Part shown: one piece after another, positions 1-7,751 of the stretch | Layout of the letters: every line of letters begins with the position of its first letter | Position numbering within the stretch: the first letter of the stretch is position 1 | Position numbers and translations under genes: made by a program | Origin: Chloroflexota bacterium | Lineage (GTDB): Bacteria > Chloroflexota > Anaerolineae > UBA2200 > JACIWT01 | Direction: 5' to 3' | NCBI GenBank assembly: GCA_014360825.1 | Contig: JACIWT010000006.1 | Coordinates: forward strand, 1-47,164 | DNA: 47,164 nt | Notes under the pieces: generated by a model | Databases searched by the model: none | Told to the model about the DNA's origin: nothing | Seen by the model: the letters and a program-made list of their open reading frames with translations, nothing else

Positions 1-2
1 CG

Positions 3-398
3 GGTTGTAACCCAACGCCACCAGCCCTCACGACAGTCGGCAAAAATGTCACTTCTTACACCGACACCAATAATAACAATGGTTTTGGCCCAGGAACTTG
101 GGTTTATGAAATTAGACCGTTTAAAGATGGTGGTGCCGAACTAAATTGTTCTGATTATCCTAATGTGATTGCTACTCCAACCCCAACTTCTACCCCCACT
201 CCCACTCCGGTTCCGGTTTGCACATTGATTCTTTCTCCGGATTCCTTGACCTTGGAAGAGGGGGGAGAAGGGCCGCAGGTAGCCAGTGTCACCACCAGCG
301 GAACAGTTAACCGGGTTTGGTTTTTCTCGGAAAATACCGGGGTGGCAACCGTTGACCCGGCCAATGATTGGAGTAAGAGCAGCAAGGAGAGTCCATGA
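3..398 (+). CDS. Ig-like (BIG_2-type) surface protein, fragment open at left edge
   Basis: An open frame runs from the left edge to a TGA at 396-398 with no stop, so only the C-terminal part is present. It has an Asn/Thr-rich stretch, a Thr-Pro repeat linker at about 160-215, then the start of a bacterial Ig-like domain (SPDSLTLEEG, followed by a Trp-Phe-Phe-Ser strand and GVATVDPAND). BIG_2 domains normally continue for another 25-30 residues. Here the domain stops abruptly in WSKSSKESP and ends in the ATGA that starts the next gene. Codons before about 360 are visibly AT-richer (AAT, ATT, ACT) than in all following genes. The family assignment rests on pattern only. The fragment may be a true truncated gene or an assembly or recombination junction. 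Confidence 0.5.
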   Translation, partial: GCNPTPPALTTVGKNVTSYTDTNNNNGFGPGTWVYEIRPFKDGGAELNCSDYPNVIATPTPTSTPTPTPVPVCTLILSPDSLTLEEGGEGPQVASVTTSGTVNRVWFFSENTGVATVDPANDWSKSSKESP

Positions 399-1540
399 GC
401 CAGGTATACATTGCACGGTGCACGGACTATACGTCAGAGCGGGTGGAGGCCGCGGTGCGGGCCAGCGTGGACGCATTGGGCGGTATGCGCGCCTTTGTGT
501 CGGCAGGGCAGCAGGTGGTCCTCAAGCCCAACCTGCTGCAGGCCCAACCGCCAGAGCGGGCCATCACCACTCACCCGGCGGTGGTGCGCGCTGTGGCCCG
601 TTTGGTGATTGAGGCTGGTGCCAAGCCCATTATCGCCGACAGCCCTATTGGGCCTCTCACTGTGCCAATTTTGCATCGCACTTACCAGCGCACTGGCCTC
701 GCTCTCGTGGCGGAGGAAACCGGCGCGGAACTGAATTACGATACGAGCGCCGTGCGCCTCTCCCACCCCAATGGTAAGTTGATCAAAATGGCGGACATCC
801 TGCGCGTTGTGGCCGAGGCTGACGCCATCATCTCCCTGCCAAAACTCAAAACCCACAACTTCACCGTCTTCACCGGCGCTACGAAGAACCTTTTCGGCAC
901 CATCCCTGGCATTGCCAAGGCTGGTTACCACACGGCTCTGCAAACGGTGGAGCGATTTTCGGATATGCTTCTGGATTTGATGGACCTCTGCCGCCCTGTG
1001 CTCACGGTTATGGATGCCGTGGTAGGAATGCACCGTGACGGCCCTTCAGGCGGTGAGCCAATCCAGATTGGCCTTATCCTGGCCTCTGCCGACGGCGTGG
1101 CACTGGATGTGGTCGCCACGACCCTGGTTGGTCTCTCACCATTGGATGTGCCGCCACTGCGAGCGGCTGTGGAGCGCGGGCTGACAGCCGGGCGAGTGGA
1201 AGACATCGAGGTGTTAGGTCTATCGTTAGAGGAAGCACGCGTGGAGGGCTTTGTTCCATCGCGCACTGGGATAGGAAGTAATGCTCTTGTCGCTCGACTG
1301 CCTGCAATAGTTCGCGACCGTGTCAGCCGTCAACTGGTCGCCACGCCCCGCGCTGGGCCGAACTGCATTGGTTGCGGCCTCTGTGCTCAAAACTGCCCGG
1401 TGGGGGCTATCACCATGGTGGGTGGCCGGGCGCGTATGAAACTGGACTCCTGCATCCGCTGCTATTGTTGCCACGAGGTTTGTCCCGAAAATGCAGTGGA
1501 ATTGCATCGGCCCTTCCTGACGCGCGTGCTCAACCGGTAG
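395..1540 (+). CDS. DUF362 domain protein with C-terminal 2x[4Fe-4S] ferredoxin domain
   Basis: The 381-residue protein has a DUF362 domain over residues 1 to about 300 (conserved stretches VVLKPNLL, ISLPKLKTHNFTVFTGATKNLFGTIPG and DGVALDVVA). Two [4Fe-4S] motifs follow near the C-terminus: CIGCGLCAQNCP and CIRCYCCHEVCP. DUF362 proteins with ferredoxin tails are common in anaerobes, but their reaction is not established, so a redox role is inferred only from the clusters. The ATG at 395 has a good AAGGAG Shine-Dalgarno sequence six bases upstream. The 3' end overlaps the convergent isomerase gene by 11 bp. Confidence 0.88.
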   Translation: MSQVYIARCTDYTSERVEAAVRASVDALGGMRAFVSAGQQVVLKPNLLQAQPPERAITTHPAVVRAVARLVIEAGAKPIIADSPIGPLTVPILHRTYQRTGLALVAEETGAELNYDTSAVRLSHPNGKLIKMADILRVVAEADAIISLPKLKTHNFTVFTGATKNLFGTIPGIAKAGYHTALQTVERFSDMLLDLMDLCRPVLTVMDAVVGMHRDGPSGGEPIQIGLILASADGVALDVVATTLVGLSPLDVPPLRAAVERGLTAGRVEDIEVLGLSLEEARVEGFVPSRTGIGSNALVARLPAIVRDRVSRQLVATPRAGPNCIGCGLCAQNCPVGAITMVGGRARMKLDSCIRCYCCHEVCPENAVELHRPFLTRVLNR

Positions 1541-2423
1541 CGGTGATTTCTTGCACCAGTCCGAGCACCCACTCCATCCCCTCTCGGAAGAAGGACTCGC
1601 TGTCGTTGTAAAGGAAATCGGGCTCAAAGACGATTGGGCAGCGCGGATGTATCTCCAAGACGATTCGCAGTACCGTCGGGATATCAATCCAGCCGTCGGC
1701 CGGATCGAGGGAGGGATGTACAGGTACATGGCGGAACTTGCGCCAGGCACTTATCCCCCGCGAGTTCCAGAGATGTAGCGCCCTGGTGTGTGGAGCCAGC
1801 ACTTCGACTTCTTTGAGATAATCTGTGCCGTAGAGATCGGCGTGATGGAACAAGTGGCCAATGTCCAGACATATTCCGAGTGGCGGGAGGTCCTGCGCGA
1901 TGGCAGCCCAATCCTCTGGTCTTTCGATGTCGGGGTCATAGCCCGCGTATTCCAGCAAAATAGGCACGCCGTATTCTTCCACCATCTCCGCTAACCGCTC
2001 GGCACTCCGCATAGCCAGGGACAGCGCTTTCCTGCGGCCTAAGTCGCCAGACACACCACCTCCGAAATGCAACACTACGTACCGCGCCCCCCAATCCTGC
2101 GCCAGGCTCAGGTTCTCCTCAATGAGCGCGAGGGCACGCTCGCGCACCTCCCGTTCGGGGTGGATACATAGACCCAGGAGAGGCGGGTGGGGATAATCGG
2201 GTGGGCAGGTCAATGGGTGGTGGATGCTAGTGGGCAGATGGTCAGTTCGTACGCGTTGTTCTAATTTTTCCAAAGCGGGAGGACGGAAATTGAAAGCCTC
2301 CCAATGATAGAGGCCGGGGTTGAGCACGTCTTCCATCGTGGCTTTGCTGCGGACAAAGGCCGGAAAATCGAAGTCCGGACCAGGCAAGCCGGCACCCAGA
2401 TCATCGTGAGTGGTCACGGCCAT
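1530..2423 (-). CDS. sugar phosphate isomerase/epimerase-like TIM-barrel protein
   Basis: This is an xylose-isomerase-like TIM-barrel protein (AP endonuclease 2 superfamily) of about 297 residues. Recognisable strands carry the metal and substrate residues: YVVLHFGGG, PILLEYAGYD, GICLDIGHLFHHAD (Asp and His ligands), HLWNSRG and IVFEPDF. The substrate cannot be read from the sequence. I place the start at the ATG at 2423, which overlaps the end of the upstream AlkZ-like gene by about 10 bp. A GTG at 2444 would add seven residues. It is probably cotranscribed with that gene. The 3' end overlaps the convergent DUF362 gene. Confidence 0.75.
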   Translation of the reverse strand: MAVTTHDDLGAGLPGPDFDFPAFVRSKATMEDVLNPGLYHWEAFNFRPPALEKLEQRVRTDHLPTSIHHPLTCPPDYPHPPLLGLCIHPEREVRERALALIEENLSLAQDWGARYVVLHFGGGVSGDLGRRKALSLAMRSAERLAEMVEEYGVPILLEYAGYDPDIERPEDWAAIAQDLPPLGICLDIGHLFHHADLYGTDYLKEVEVLAPHTRALHLWNSRGISAWRKFRHVPVHPSLDPADGWIDIPTVLRIVLEIHPRCPIVFEPDFLYNDSESFFREGMEWVLGLVQEITATG

Positions 2424-3280
2424 CCCTCTGCCAGCGCCACGCACTCCCTCGCCGTCCCTTCCACCCGCACACCGCGTATCAGGTAGCCATCTTGTACTAG
2501 CCGGTTCACTGTAGCCTCGAGATAACTCTGCTCCCAGCCAAATAAGTGCACGAGTACCTGCTCTTCTACTGCCAGTACATTCTCCAGGTACTGCCGTAGG
2601 ATAGTCTGCATCGCCTCGCGACCGCTGATGCGCTGGGCCTGTTCGACGACCTCGGGGAAGCGGCGAGTGAATAAATCATAGACGTAACAATAACCCCAAG
2701 CGTTTGCGTCTGAGATGCCCACTTTCGCGATCTTGAAATCGGCTTGCAATTCGCGGATGGCACGATCGAAGCGACTCATGTTCGTTTTCCCCGCCAGCAG
2801 TGCCTCCCGCCGCAACTGGCTGGTGGGCATGGCCCCGCCCTCTAATAGCGCCTCGTAGATCCGCCGCGCCTCGTCGCTCAGCCGGCCGTCGCGGTATTGC
2901 TGCAGGTACTCGTAGGGGTCGCCATAGTTCTCGGAGAGGGCGTAGAAATGGGGCAATAAGCGCAGGGAGATGAGCGTGGGTTTCTTGCGCACTACCTTGC
3001 CGTAGTAAAAGCACTTGCGCTCCGGCAAAGAATCCTTCCACGTCCAAGTCAGGTCAAGCGCGTAGTCGTTGTGATGGTCCGGCAGAGGCCGTTCGCTGCC
3101 GTTGATGGCTTCCCACAGGTTGGGCATAGGGGCGTACTCGTCAGGGAAGAGGGAGCAGAAGCCCACCTCATCCACAAAGCGAACAGCGTCGTCCTCAGTG
3201 CGCAGGGCGAGGTCAGGGCGACGGTGAAAACGTCGCTCGCGCCAGGCCGTGATCTGTTCAGCAGTGAGTTTCACGGTCAT
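2414..3280 (-). CDS. winged-helix AlkZ-like DNA glycosylase-family protein
   Basis: The 288-residue basic protein resembles the HTH_42/AlkZ-related winged-helix family. That family includes glycosylases that unhook DNA crosslinks, but many members have no known function. Its features are an N-terminal ITAWRERRFH segment, a central region with a GDPYEYLQ turn, a winged-helix-like core around residues 130-190 (SDEARRIYEALLEGG to MSRFDRAIRELQADFKI), and a second helical domain ending in DGYLIRGV. The catalytic QxQ/QxD signature of AlkZ could not be placed confidently, so glycosylase activity is inference. It lies 81 bp after the oxoacid oxidoreductase beta gene on the same strand, and no strong promoter is visible in the gap. 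Confidence 0.55.
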   Translation of the reverse strand: MTVKLTAEQITAWRERRFHRRPDLALRTEDDAVRFVDEVGFCSLFPDEYAPMPNLWEAINGSERPLPDHHNDYALDLTWTWKDSLPERKCFYYGKVVRKKPTLISLRLLPHFYALSENYGDPYEYLQQYRDGRLSDEARRIYEALLEGGAMPTSQLRREALLAGKTNMSRFDRAIRELQADFKIAKVGISDANAWGYCYVYDLFTRRFPEVVEQAQRISGREAMQTILRQYLENVLAVEEQVLVHLFGWEQSYLEATVNRLVQDGYLIRGVRVEGTARECVALAEGWP

Positions 3281-3360
3281 GACATCAGTCTAGCCGGACC
3301 AGGAATTCATACCTGACCTTACTCTTTGCACAAGATTAGGACGGAAAGTTGTGGCAAAAC

Positions 3361-4137
3361 TCAACCTACAAATTCACCGATCAATGTCTTCCCCGCCAGT
3401 TCCTCGGGACTCATATCCTTGGCCCGGGAAATGGGCACGCAGGTCTCTTTGAAATGACGCAGCATCCTCGCCGGGGTGGGCAGGTCGTTGCGCCGACCGA
3501 ACTGGGTGGGGCACGAAGAAAGAACCTCCACAAAGGCGAAGCCCTTATGCAGCAGCGCCTTCTGGAGAGCCTTGATGAGCGGACGGATATGCCAGACGGA
3601 ATAGCGGGCCACGTAGGAGGCCCCCGCCGCAGCAACCAGTCTTGAGAGGTCGAAAGGTGGCTCGGGATTGCCCTTCGGCGTCGTGGCGGTCATAGCACCG
3701 AGGGGTGTAGTGGGTGTCACTTGCCCACCGGTCATACCATAGATACTGTTGTTAGCGCAAATCACAGTCATATCCAGATTGCGCCGTGCGGCGTGGATCA
3801 GGTGATTACCGCCAATAGAGGCGATGTCGCCATCACCGCCGATGACTACCACGTTGAGTTTCGGGTTGAACAGCACAGCGCCAGTAGCGAAGGCTACCGG
3901 ACGGCCGTGGGTGACGTGTAGCGTGTCCGCATTGAAATGGGGGCTGGGTATCCAGCCGCCGCAACCGATGCCGGAGACAAAGAGCATGGAATCCATGTCC
4001 AATCCGAGTTCGTCAATGGCACGCAGGATGGCGCCCATCAGGATGCCGTGCCCACAGCCGGGGCAGAAAGGAGTTGGGAAAGATTTAGGGCGAATATACT
4101 TGAGAATGGATGCAGTAGAACCTAGTGGTACAACCAT
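3361..4137 (-). CDS. korB: 2-oxoacid:ferredoxin oxidoreductase, beta subunit
   Basis: This is the thiamine-diphosphate-binding beta subunit of a 2-oxoacid:ferredoxin oxidoreductase, which interconverts a 2-oxoacid plus CoA with acyl-CoA, CO2 and reduced ferredoxin. The 258-residue length is normal for KorB/VorB-type betas. The N-terminal FCPGCGHG motif supplies a cluster/TPP-region Cys pair. The TPP/Mg2+ motif GGDGDIASIGGNH and the downstream NNSIYGMTGGQVTPTTP are intact. It overlaps the alpha gene by one base (TAATG), so translation is probably coupled. The motif pattern fits 2-oxoglutarate or branched-chain oxoacids better than pyruvate, but substrate cannot be fixed from sequence alone. 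No gamma subunit gene follows. Confidence 0.9.
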   Translation of the reverse strand: MVVPLGSTASILKYIRPKSFPTPFCPGCGHGILMGAILRAIDELGLDMDSMLFVSGIGCGGWIPSPHFNADTLHVTHGRPVAFATGAVLFNPKLNVVVIGGDGDIASIGGNHLIHAARRNLDMTVICANNSIYGMTGGQVTPTTPLGAMTATTPKGNPEPPFDLSRLVAAAGASYVARYSVWHIRPLIKALQKALLHKGFAFVEVLSSCPTQFGRRNDLPTPARMLRHFKETCVPISRAKDMSPEELAGKTLIGEFVG

Positions 4138-5273
4138 TAGCCCAAATTCCCCATTGCCACCAGGATTTCGTCCGACGTAATCACTTCGCCATCGGTTTTG
4201 TGATAGCCCACAGCGTTGGGGGCCACGCGCTGGACCTCGCGCAGCACTTGTCCCCGATTCATCTCTGCCACCAATACATAACGCGCTCCTGCGGCCGTCT
4301 GGCGCACTTCGTCTTCAGGAAAAGGCCACAGGGTTCGCAGCCGCAAAAGGCCTACTCGCCGCCCAGCCTCCCTTGCTTCCCGTGCCGCACCTAAAGCGCT
4401 GCGAGCGGTGAAACCGAAGGAGACGAGTAATACATCCAACTCTCCGTTGCAGAGATAGCGCTCGACGGCGGTTACCTCGTCTAAGTGATTTCGCACTTTA
4501 CTGACCAATCGTTCTACCAGTGAGGCCTGGGCGTGGGCGTCTGAAGTGCGCCGGTAACCCCACTCGTCATGGGTGGAGCCAGTAACAAGCAACCGAGCCC
4601 CCTCGCCGAAAGCAGGCATGGGCGGCACCTCGGAACTCCCAAACGGCGGGCTCCCCACCTCTTTTTCGCGGTGATACACTCGCGTGAGCGGTGGCACCGC
4701 GAAATTCTCGCGCAAGTGGCCCACTGCTTCATCGCTCAGCAGGATCACGGGTACGCGGAACCGCTCCGCTAAGTTGAAGGCGCGAATGGTCTCGGTGTAC
4801 ATCTCGCTCACGGACCAAGGAGCCAGGACGATGATCTCGTAGTCGCCATGTGCGCCCCAGCGGGCCTGCATCACGTCACCCTGGGCGGGACGGGTGGCCT
4901 GTCCCGTGCTGGGCCCGGCGCGTTGCACATCCACTACCACGCAAGGAGTCTCGGTGATGAGAGCATAGCCGATGTTTTCCAGCATCAGGCTGAGGCCCGG
5001 CCCCGACGTGGCAGTCATAGCCTTCGCCCCAGCCCACGCTGCACCGATGACCGAGGCCATAGAGCCGATTTCGTCTTCCATCTGAATGAAGACGCGCCCC
5101 TCGAGATCCGCAAATCGGCGGCAGATGTGCTCCATGATTTCGCTGGCTGGGGTGATAGGGTATCCCGCGTAGTAATTGCAGCCGGCGGCGATCGCCCCTT
5201 CGGCGCAGGCCTCGTCGCCCTGCATGAAATGAGCGCCCGGCTTCAGAATGCTCGGCACTTCGGTCCAACCCAC
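4137..5273 (-). CDS. korA: 2-oxoacid:ferredoxin oxidoreductase, alpha subunit
   Basis: This is the alpha subunit (pyrimidine-binding domain I plus domain II) of the same oxidoreductase as the downstream beta gene. It carries the family motif GYPITPASE, the ThDP-activating Glu in QMEDEIGSM, and TSGPGLSLM and AGPSTGQATRP. The C-terminal transketolase-like domain II ends around LWPFPEDEV. At about 378 residues it lacks a fused gamma domain, which in one-chain alphas adds about 190 residues. The frame could begin at a TTG (5279) overlapping the ferredoxin stop. However, GAGGAGG lies seven bases before the GTG at 5273 and only one base before the TTG, so I prefer the GTG. Confidence 0.88.
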   Translation of the reverse strand: MGWTEVPSILKPGAHFMQGDEACAEGAIAAGCNYYAGYPITPASEIMEHICRRFADLEGRVFIQMEDEIGSMASVIGAAWAGAKAMTATSGPGLSLMLENIGYALITETPCVVVDVQRAGPSTGQATRPAQGDVMQARWGAHGDYEIIVLAPWSVSEMYTETIRAFNLAERFRVPVILLSDEAVGHLRENFAVPPLTRVYHREKEVGSPPFGSSEVPPMPAFGEGARLLVTGSTHDEWGYRRTSDAHAQASLVERLVSKVRNHLDEVTAVERYLCNGELDVLLVSFGFTARSALGAAREAREAGRRVGLLRLRTLWPFPEDEVRQTAAGARYVLVAEMNRGQVLREVQRVAPNAVGYHKTDGEVITSDEILVAMGNLG

Positions 5274-5275
5274 AC

Positions 5276-5488
5276 TCAAGCCTCCTCAGTTACAGTGATG
5301 GCCAGGTCAGGGCAAAGCAGTTCGCACTGCATACAAGCGGTGCAGTCCTCGGGCCGGGCGACGACTACGGGATGGAAGCCGCGCAGGAAAGTTTGCTGGT
5401 CGGATTCCAGGACGTGGCGGGGGCAGACCTCGATGCAAATATGACAGCCTTTGCACCAGGCTGAGTTGATTTCGACCTTATTTGGCAC
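5276..5488 (-). CDS. korD: 2x[4Fe-4S] ferredoxin, delta subunit of the oxoacid oxidoreductase
   Basis: The 70-residue protein is made almost entirely of two [4Fe-4S]-binding motifs, CKGCHICIEVCP and CTACMQCELLCP. This fits the delta subunit or dedicated ferredoxin of KorABD-type oxidoreductases. It carries electrons from the thiamine centre to soluble ferredoxin or, given the next gene upstream, possibly to the ferredoxin domain of EtfA. Its stop lies within the start region of the alpha gene, and the spacing to etfA is five bases, so it is in the same transcript. Confidence 0.88.
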   Translation of the reverse strand: MPNKVEINSAWCKGCHICIEVCPRHVLESDQQTFLRGFHPVVVARPEDCTACMQCELLCPDLAITVTEEA

Positions 5489-5493
5489 TGAAT

Positions 5494-6693
5494 CTACTTC
5501 TTCAGGCGTTTACGGAACTCCTCAGTCAGCGCCGGCACAACTTCGAAGAGATCGCCCACAATGCCGTAAGTTGCGACATTGAAAATGGGTGCCTCGGGGT
5601 CTTTGTTGATGGCCACGATGACCTTGGAAGTTTGCATACCTGCCAGGTGCTGGATGGCCCCCGAAATGCCACAGGCAATGTATAGGTCCGGGCGCACCGT
5701 GCGTCCCGTCTGCCCGACCTGATGGGCGTAGGGTATCCATCCCGCGTCCACTGCCGCACGCGAGGACCCGACGGCTCCACCTAACACCTCTGCCAGTTCA
5801 CGGATGGGCTTGAATCCCTCGGGGCCGCCCACGCCGCGCCCACCCGACACGATGATCTTGGCGTCGGCCAGGTTGACTTCGCCCTCCTCGACAATGAAGT
5901 CCACCACCTTGCTGGCGATCTCCGCCTCAGACATCTTGGGCTTGAGGCGCACGATCTGGCCTTCGCGGGTACTATCCGGCTGGGGCATTTCGAACACGCG
6001 GTGGCGCACCGTGGCCATTTGCGGCCGGTGATTGGGACAGATGATGGTGGCCATAATGTTGCCGCCGAAAGCCGGACGGGTCTGTTTGAGCAGGCCGGTC
6101 TCGGGGTCAATTTCCAGCCCGGTGCAATCCGCGGTCAAACCGGTGAAAAGTTGCGTGGCTACCGCCCCGGCCAGGTCGCGCCCACGAGAACTGGCACCCA
6201 GGATGAAGATCTCTGGCTTGTACTCTTTCACCAGTGAGACCAGGGCGTCCGCGTAAGGCGCAGTGCGGTAAACGGCCAAACTGGGATCGTCCAACAGAAA
6301 CACGCGGTCTGCGCCGTACCAGATGGCTTCTTTCGCTATGTGTTCTACGTCGCTGCCGAGTACGCAGGCAGTCAGCGCCGTGTTGCGCTGGTCGGCCAAT
6401 TTGCGTCCCTGGCCCATCATCTCCCATGAGATGCTACCTGCCTGGCCGTTGAATTGCTCCACCCACACCCAGACACCCTGGTAGGCATCTAGCGAGGGAG
6501 CAGCGACCTCCGCGCGCTCAGGCAGGCTCAGTGCCTCAACAGGGCACTCTGGAATACAGGCTCCACAAGCCGTGCAGTTCTCGTTGGCTACGGCGACGCC
6601 ATCTATCACTTTGACTGCCCCGAAGGGGCAAACGACTTCGCAGGCTCCACAGCCAGTGCAAAGGTCAGTATCTACTTTTAACAGGCTGCTCAA
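5494..6693 (-). CDS. etfA: electron-transfer flavoprotein alpha subunit with N-terminal ferredoxin domain
   Basis: The 399-residue EtfA starts with a two-cluster ferredoxin domain ([12 protein letters not shown] and [12 protein letters not shown], residues about 12-50). The ETF alpha N-domain follows, then the FAD-binding C-domain with [34 protein letters not shown] and the terminal [12 protein letters not shown]. Ferredoxin-fused EtfA is known from bifurcating ETF complexes such as caffeyl-CoA reductase CarE of Acetobacterium. Whether this one bifurcates is inferred. The start is TTG at 6693, preceded by GGGAGGA. It sits 11 bases downstream of etfB and upstream of the ferredoxin gene, linking ETF to the oxoacid oxidoreductase. 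Confidence 0.92.
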   Translation of the reverse strand: MSSLLKVDTDLCTGCGACEVVCPFGAVKVIDGVAVANENCTACGACIPECPVEALSLPERAEVAAPSLDAYQGVWVWVEQFNGQAGSISWEMMGQGRKLADQRNTALTACVLGSDVEHIAKEAIWYGADRVFLLDDPSLAVYRTAPYADALVSLVKEYKPEIFILGASSRGRDLAGAVATQLFTGLTADCTGLEIDPETGLLKQTRPAFGGNIMATIICPNHRPQMATVRHRVFEMPQPDSTREGQIVRLKPKMSEAEIASKVVDFIVEEGEVNLADAKIIVSGGRGVGGPEGFKPIRELAEVLGGAVGSSRAAVDAGWIPYAHQVGQTGRTVRPDLYIACGISGAIQHLAGMQTSKVIVAINKDPEAPIFNVATYGIVGDLFEVVPALTEEFRKRLKK

Positions 6694-6704
6694 CGCTGTC
6701 CTCC

Positions 6705-7505
6705 CTAAATGATTTTCTCTGCCAGGAGTTTATCGGCCAGTTTGGCCGCCTTCTCCTGAACGGTTTCGCCCTCAATGATCTGCACCTGCCCCCCGCGTTT
6801 GGGCGGGTTGAACACTTTGATCACCCGCGTGGGCGAGCCGTCGAGGCCGAATTTGGTGGTGTCGGCGCCTGGCAGGTCAGCGGCTGTCCAGATGGGTATC
6901 TCTGTTTTTGCCGCCCTGCGGATGCCAAGCAAAGTGGGGTAGCGAGGCTGGTTGATGTCCTTCACCACAGTGATGAGAGCGGGCAGGCTGGAGGTAACCA
7001 CCTCACGACCCTCTTCGAGCAGACGTTCCACGGTGATGGTCTTTGCCGCGGGGTCCATTTCGCGGATCTTGAAGACGTACGTTAGTTGGTTGATGCCCAA
7101 TTGACAGGCCACACCCGGTCCCACCTGGCCTGTATCGCCATCAATGGCTTGTTTGCCGCAGATGATGATGTCGTAGTCGCCGATCTTGCGGATGGCCTGG
7201 GAAAGGGTGTAGGCGGTGGCCCAGGTATCTGATCCGGCGAAAGCGCGGTCTGAGAGCAGGATGGCCTCATCGGCGCCCATCGCCAGTGCCTCTTTGAGTG
7301 CTTCGACGGCCTGGGGTGGACCCATAGAGAGCACGGTAACTTTGCCGCCGAATTTCTCCTTGAGCCGCAGCCCCTCTTCGATGGCGTAGGTATCGAAGGG
7401 GTTGATGATACTCGGCACACCCTCACGGATCAGCGTGCCGGTTTCCGGGTTGATCTTGACCTCGGTTGTATCAGGCACCTGTTTGATGCAGACAATGGCG
7501 TGCAA
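6705..7505 (-). CDS. etfB: electron-transfer flavoprotein beta subunit
   Basis: EtfB begins HAIVCIKQVPDT and contains the nucleotide-binding NPFDTYAIEEGLRLKE and the IICGKQAIDGDTGQVGP motif. Canonical members are about 260 residues. Using TTG at 7505 gives 266 residues and an AAGGAGG sequence eight bases upstream. The longer frame up to 7598 would extend across the -10 element of the promoter described here and adds residues unlike EtfB, so I reject it. EtfB pairs with EtfA to bind FAD and, in bifurcating forms, a second FAD and NAD(H). It is the first gene of the leftward operon. Confidence 0.92.
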   Translation of the reverse strand: MHAIVCIKQVPDTTEVKINPETGTLIREGVPSIINPFDTYAIEEGLRLKEKFGGKVTVLSMGPPQAVEALKEALAMGADEAILLSDRAFAGSDTWATAYTLSQAIRKIGDYDIIICGKQAIDGDTGQVGPGVACQLGINQLTYVFKIREMDPAAKTITVERLLEEGREVVTSSLPALITVVKDINQPRYPTLLGIRRAAKTEIPIWTAADLPGADTTKFGLDGSPTRVIKVFNPPKRGGQVQIIEGETVQEKAAKLADKLLAEKII

Positions 7506-7569
7506 GTTCTCAGCCTCCTTGTAGATAGTGTGGTGTTCCAAGGCATGTCGGAAGCCCGACGCGGGGCGG

Positions 7570-7598
7570 ATTATACAACGGATTTGGGGGGCGTGCAA
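7570..7598 (-). promoter_or_regulatory. sigma70-type promoter of the etfB-etfA-kor operon
   Basis: Read on the minus strand, TTGCAC (7598-7593), a 17-bp spacer and a perfect TATAAT (7575-7570) lie about 65 bases before the etfB TTG codon. It is arranged back to back with the rightward promoter at 7616-7644, with 17 bp between the two -35 boxes. Confidence 0.75.
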
Positions 7599-7615
7599 CT
7601 TTTTGGGGTGCCTGT

Positions 7616-7644
7616 TTGCAGACTATCGACCTTTTGCGTATAAT
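7616..7644 (+). promoter_or_regulatory. sigma70-type promoter of the flavoprotein-metVF operon
   Basis: TTGCAG (7616-7621), a 17-bp spacer and a perfect TATAAT (7639-7644) lie 107 bases before the ATG at 7752. Its -35 box nearly matches that of the divergent etfB promoter, so one regulator bound between them could control both operons. This control is inferred. Confidence 0.75.
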
Positions 7645-7751
7645 GTTCGCCGTGTGTCTTCCCAAGCCACGGAACGGCAGTCTCATATCCGCCACAACCG
7701 AATACCTGGGACGTCTTCGCAGACAATTCTTGTGGAAAGGATCCATCGAGT

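Noticed and set aside
434-1033. 199-codon minus-strand frame opposite the DUF362 gene
   Set aside because: Antisense to conserved DUF362 motifs with no ribosome site or family match.
7506-7598. N-terminal extension of EtfB to the upstream ATG
   Set aside because: The extension crosses the -10 region of a strong promoter and lacks EtfB similarity, while TTG at 7505 has an ideal ribosome site.
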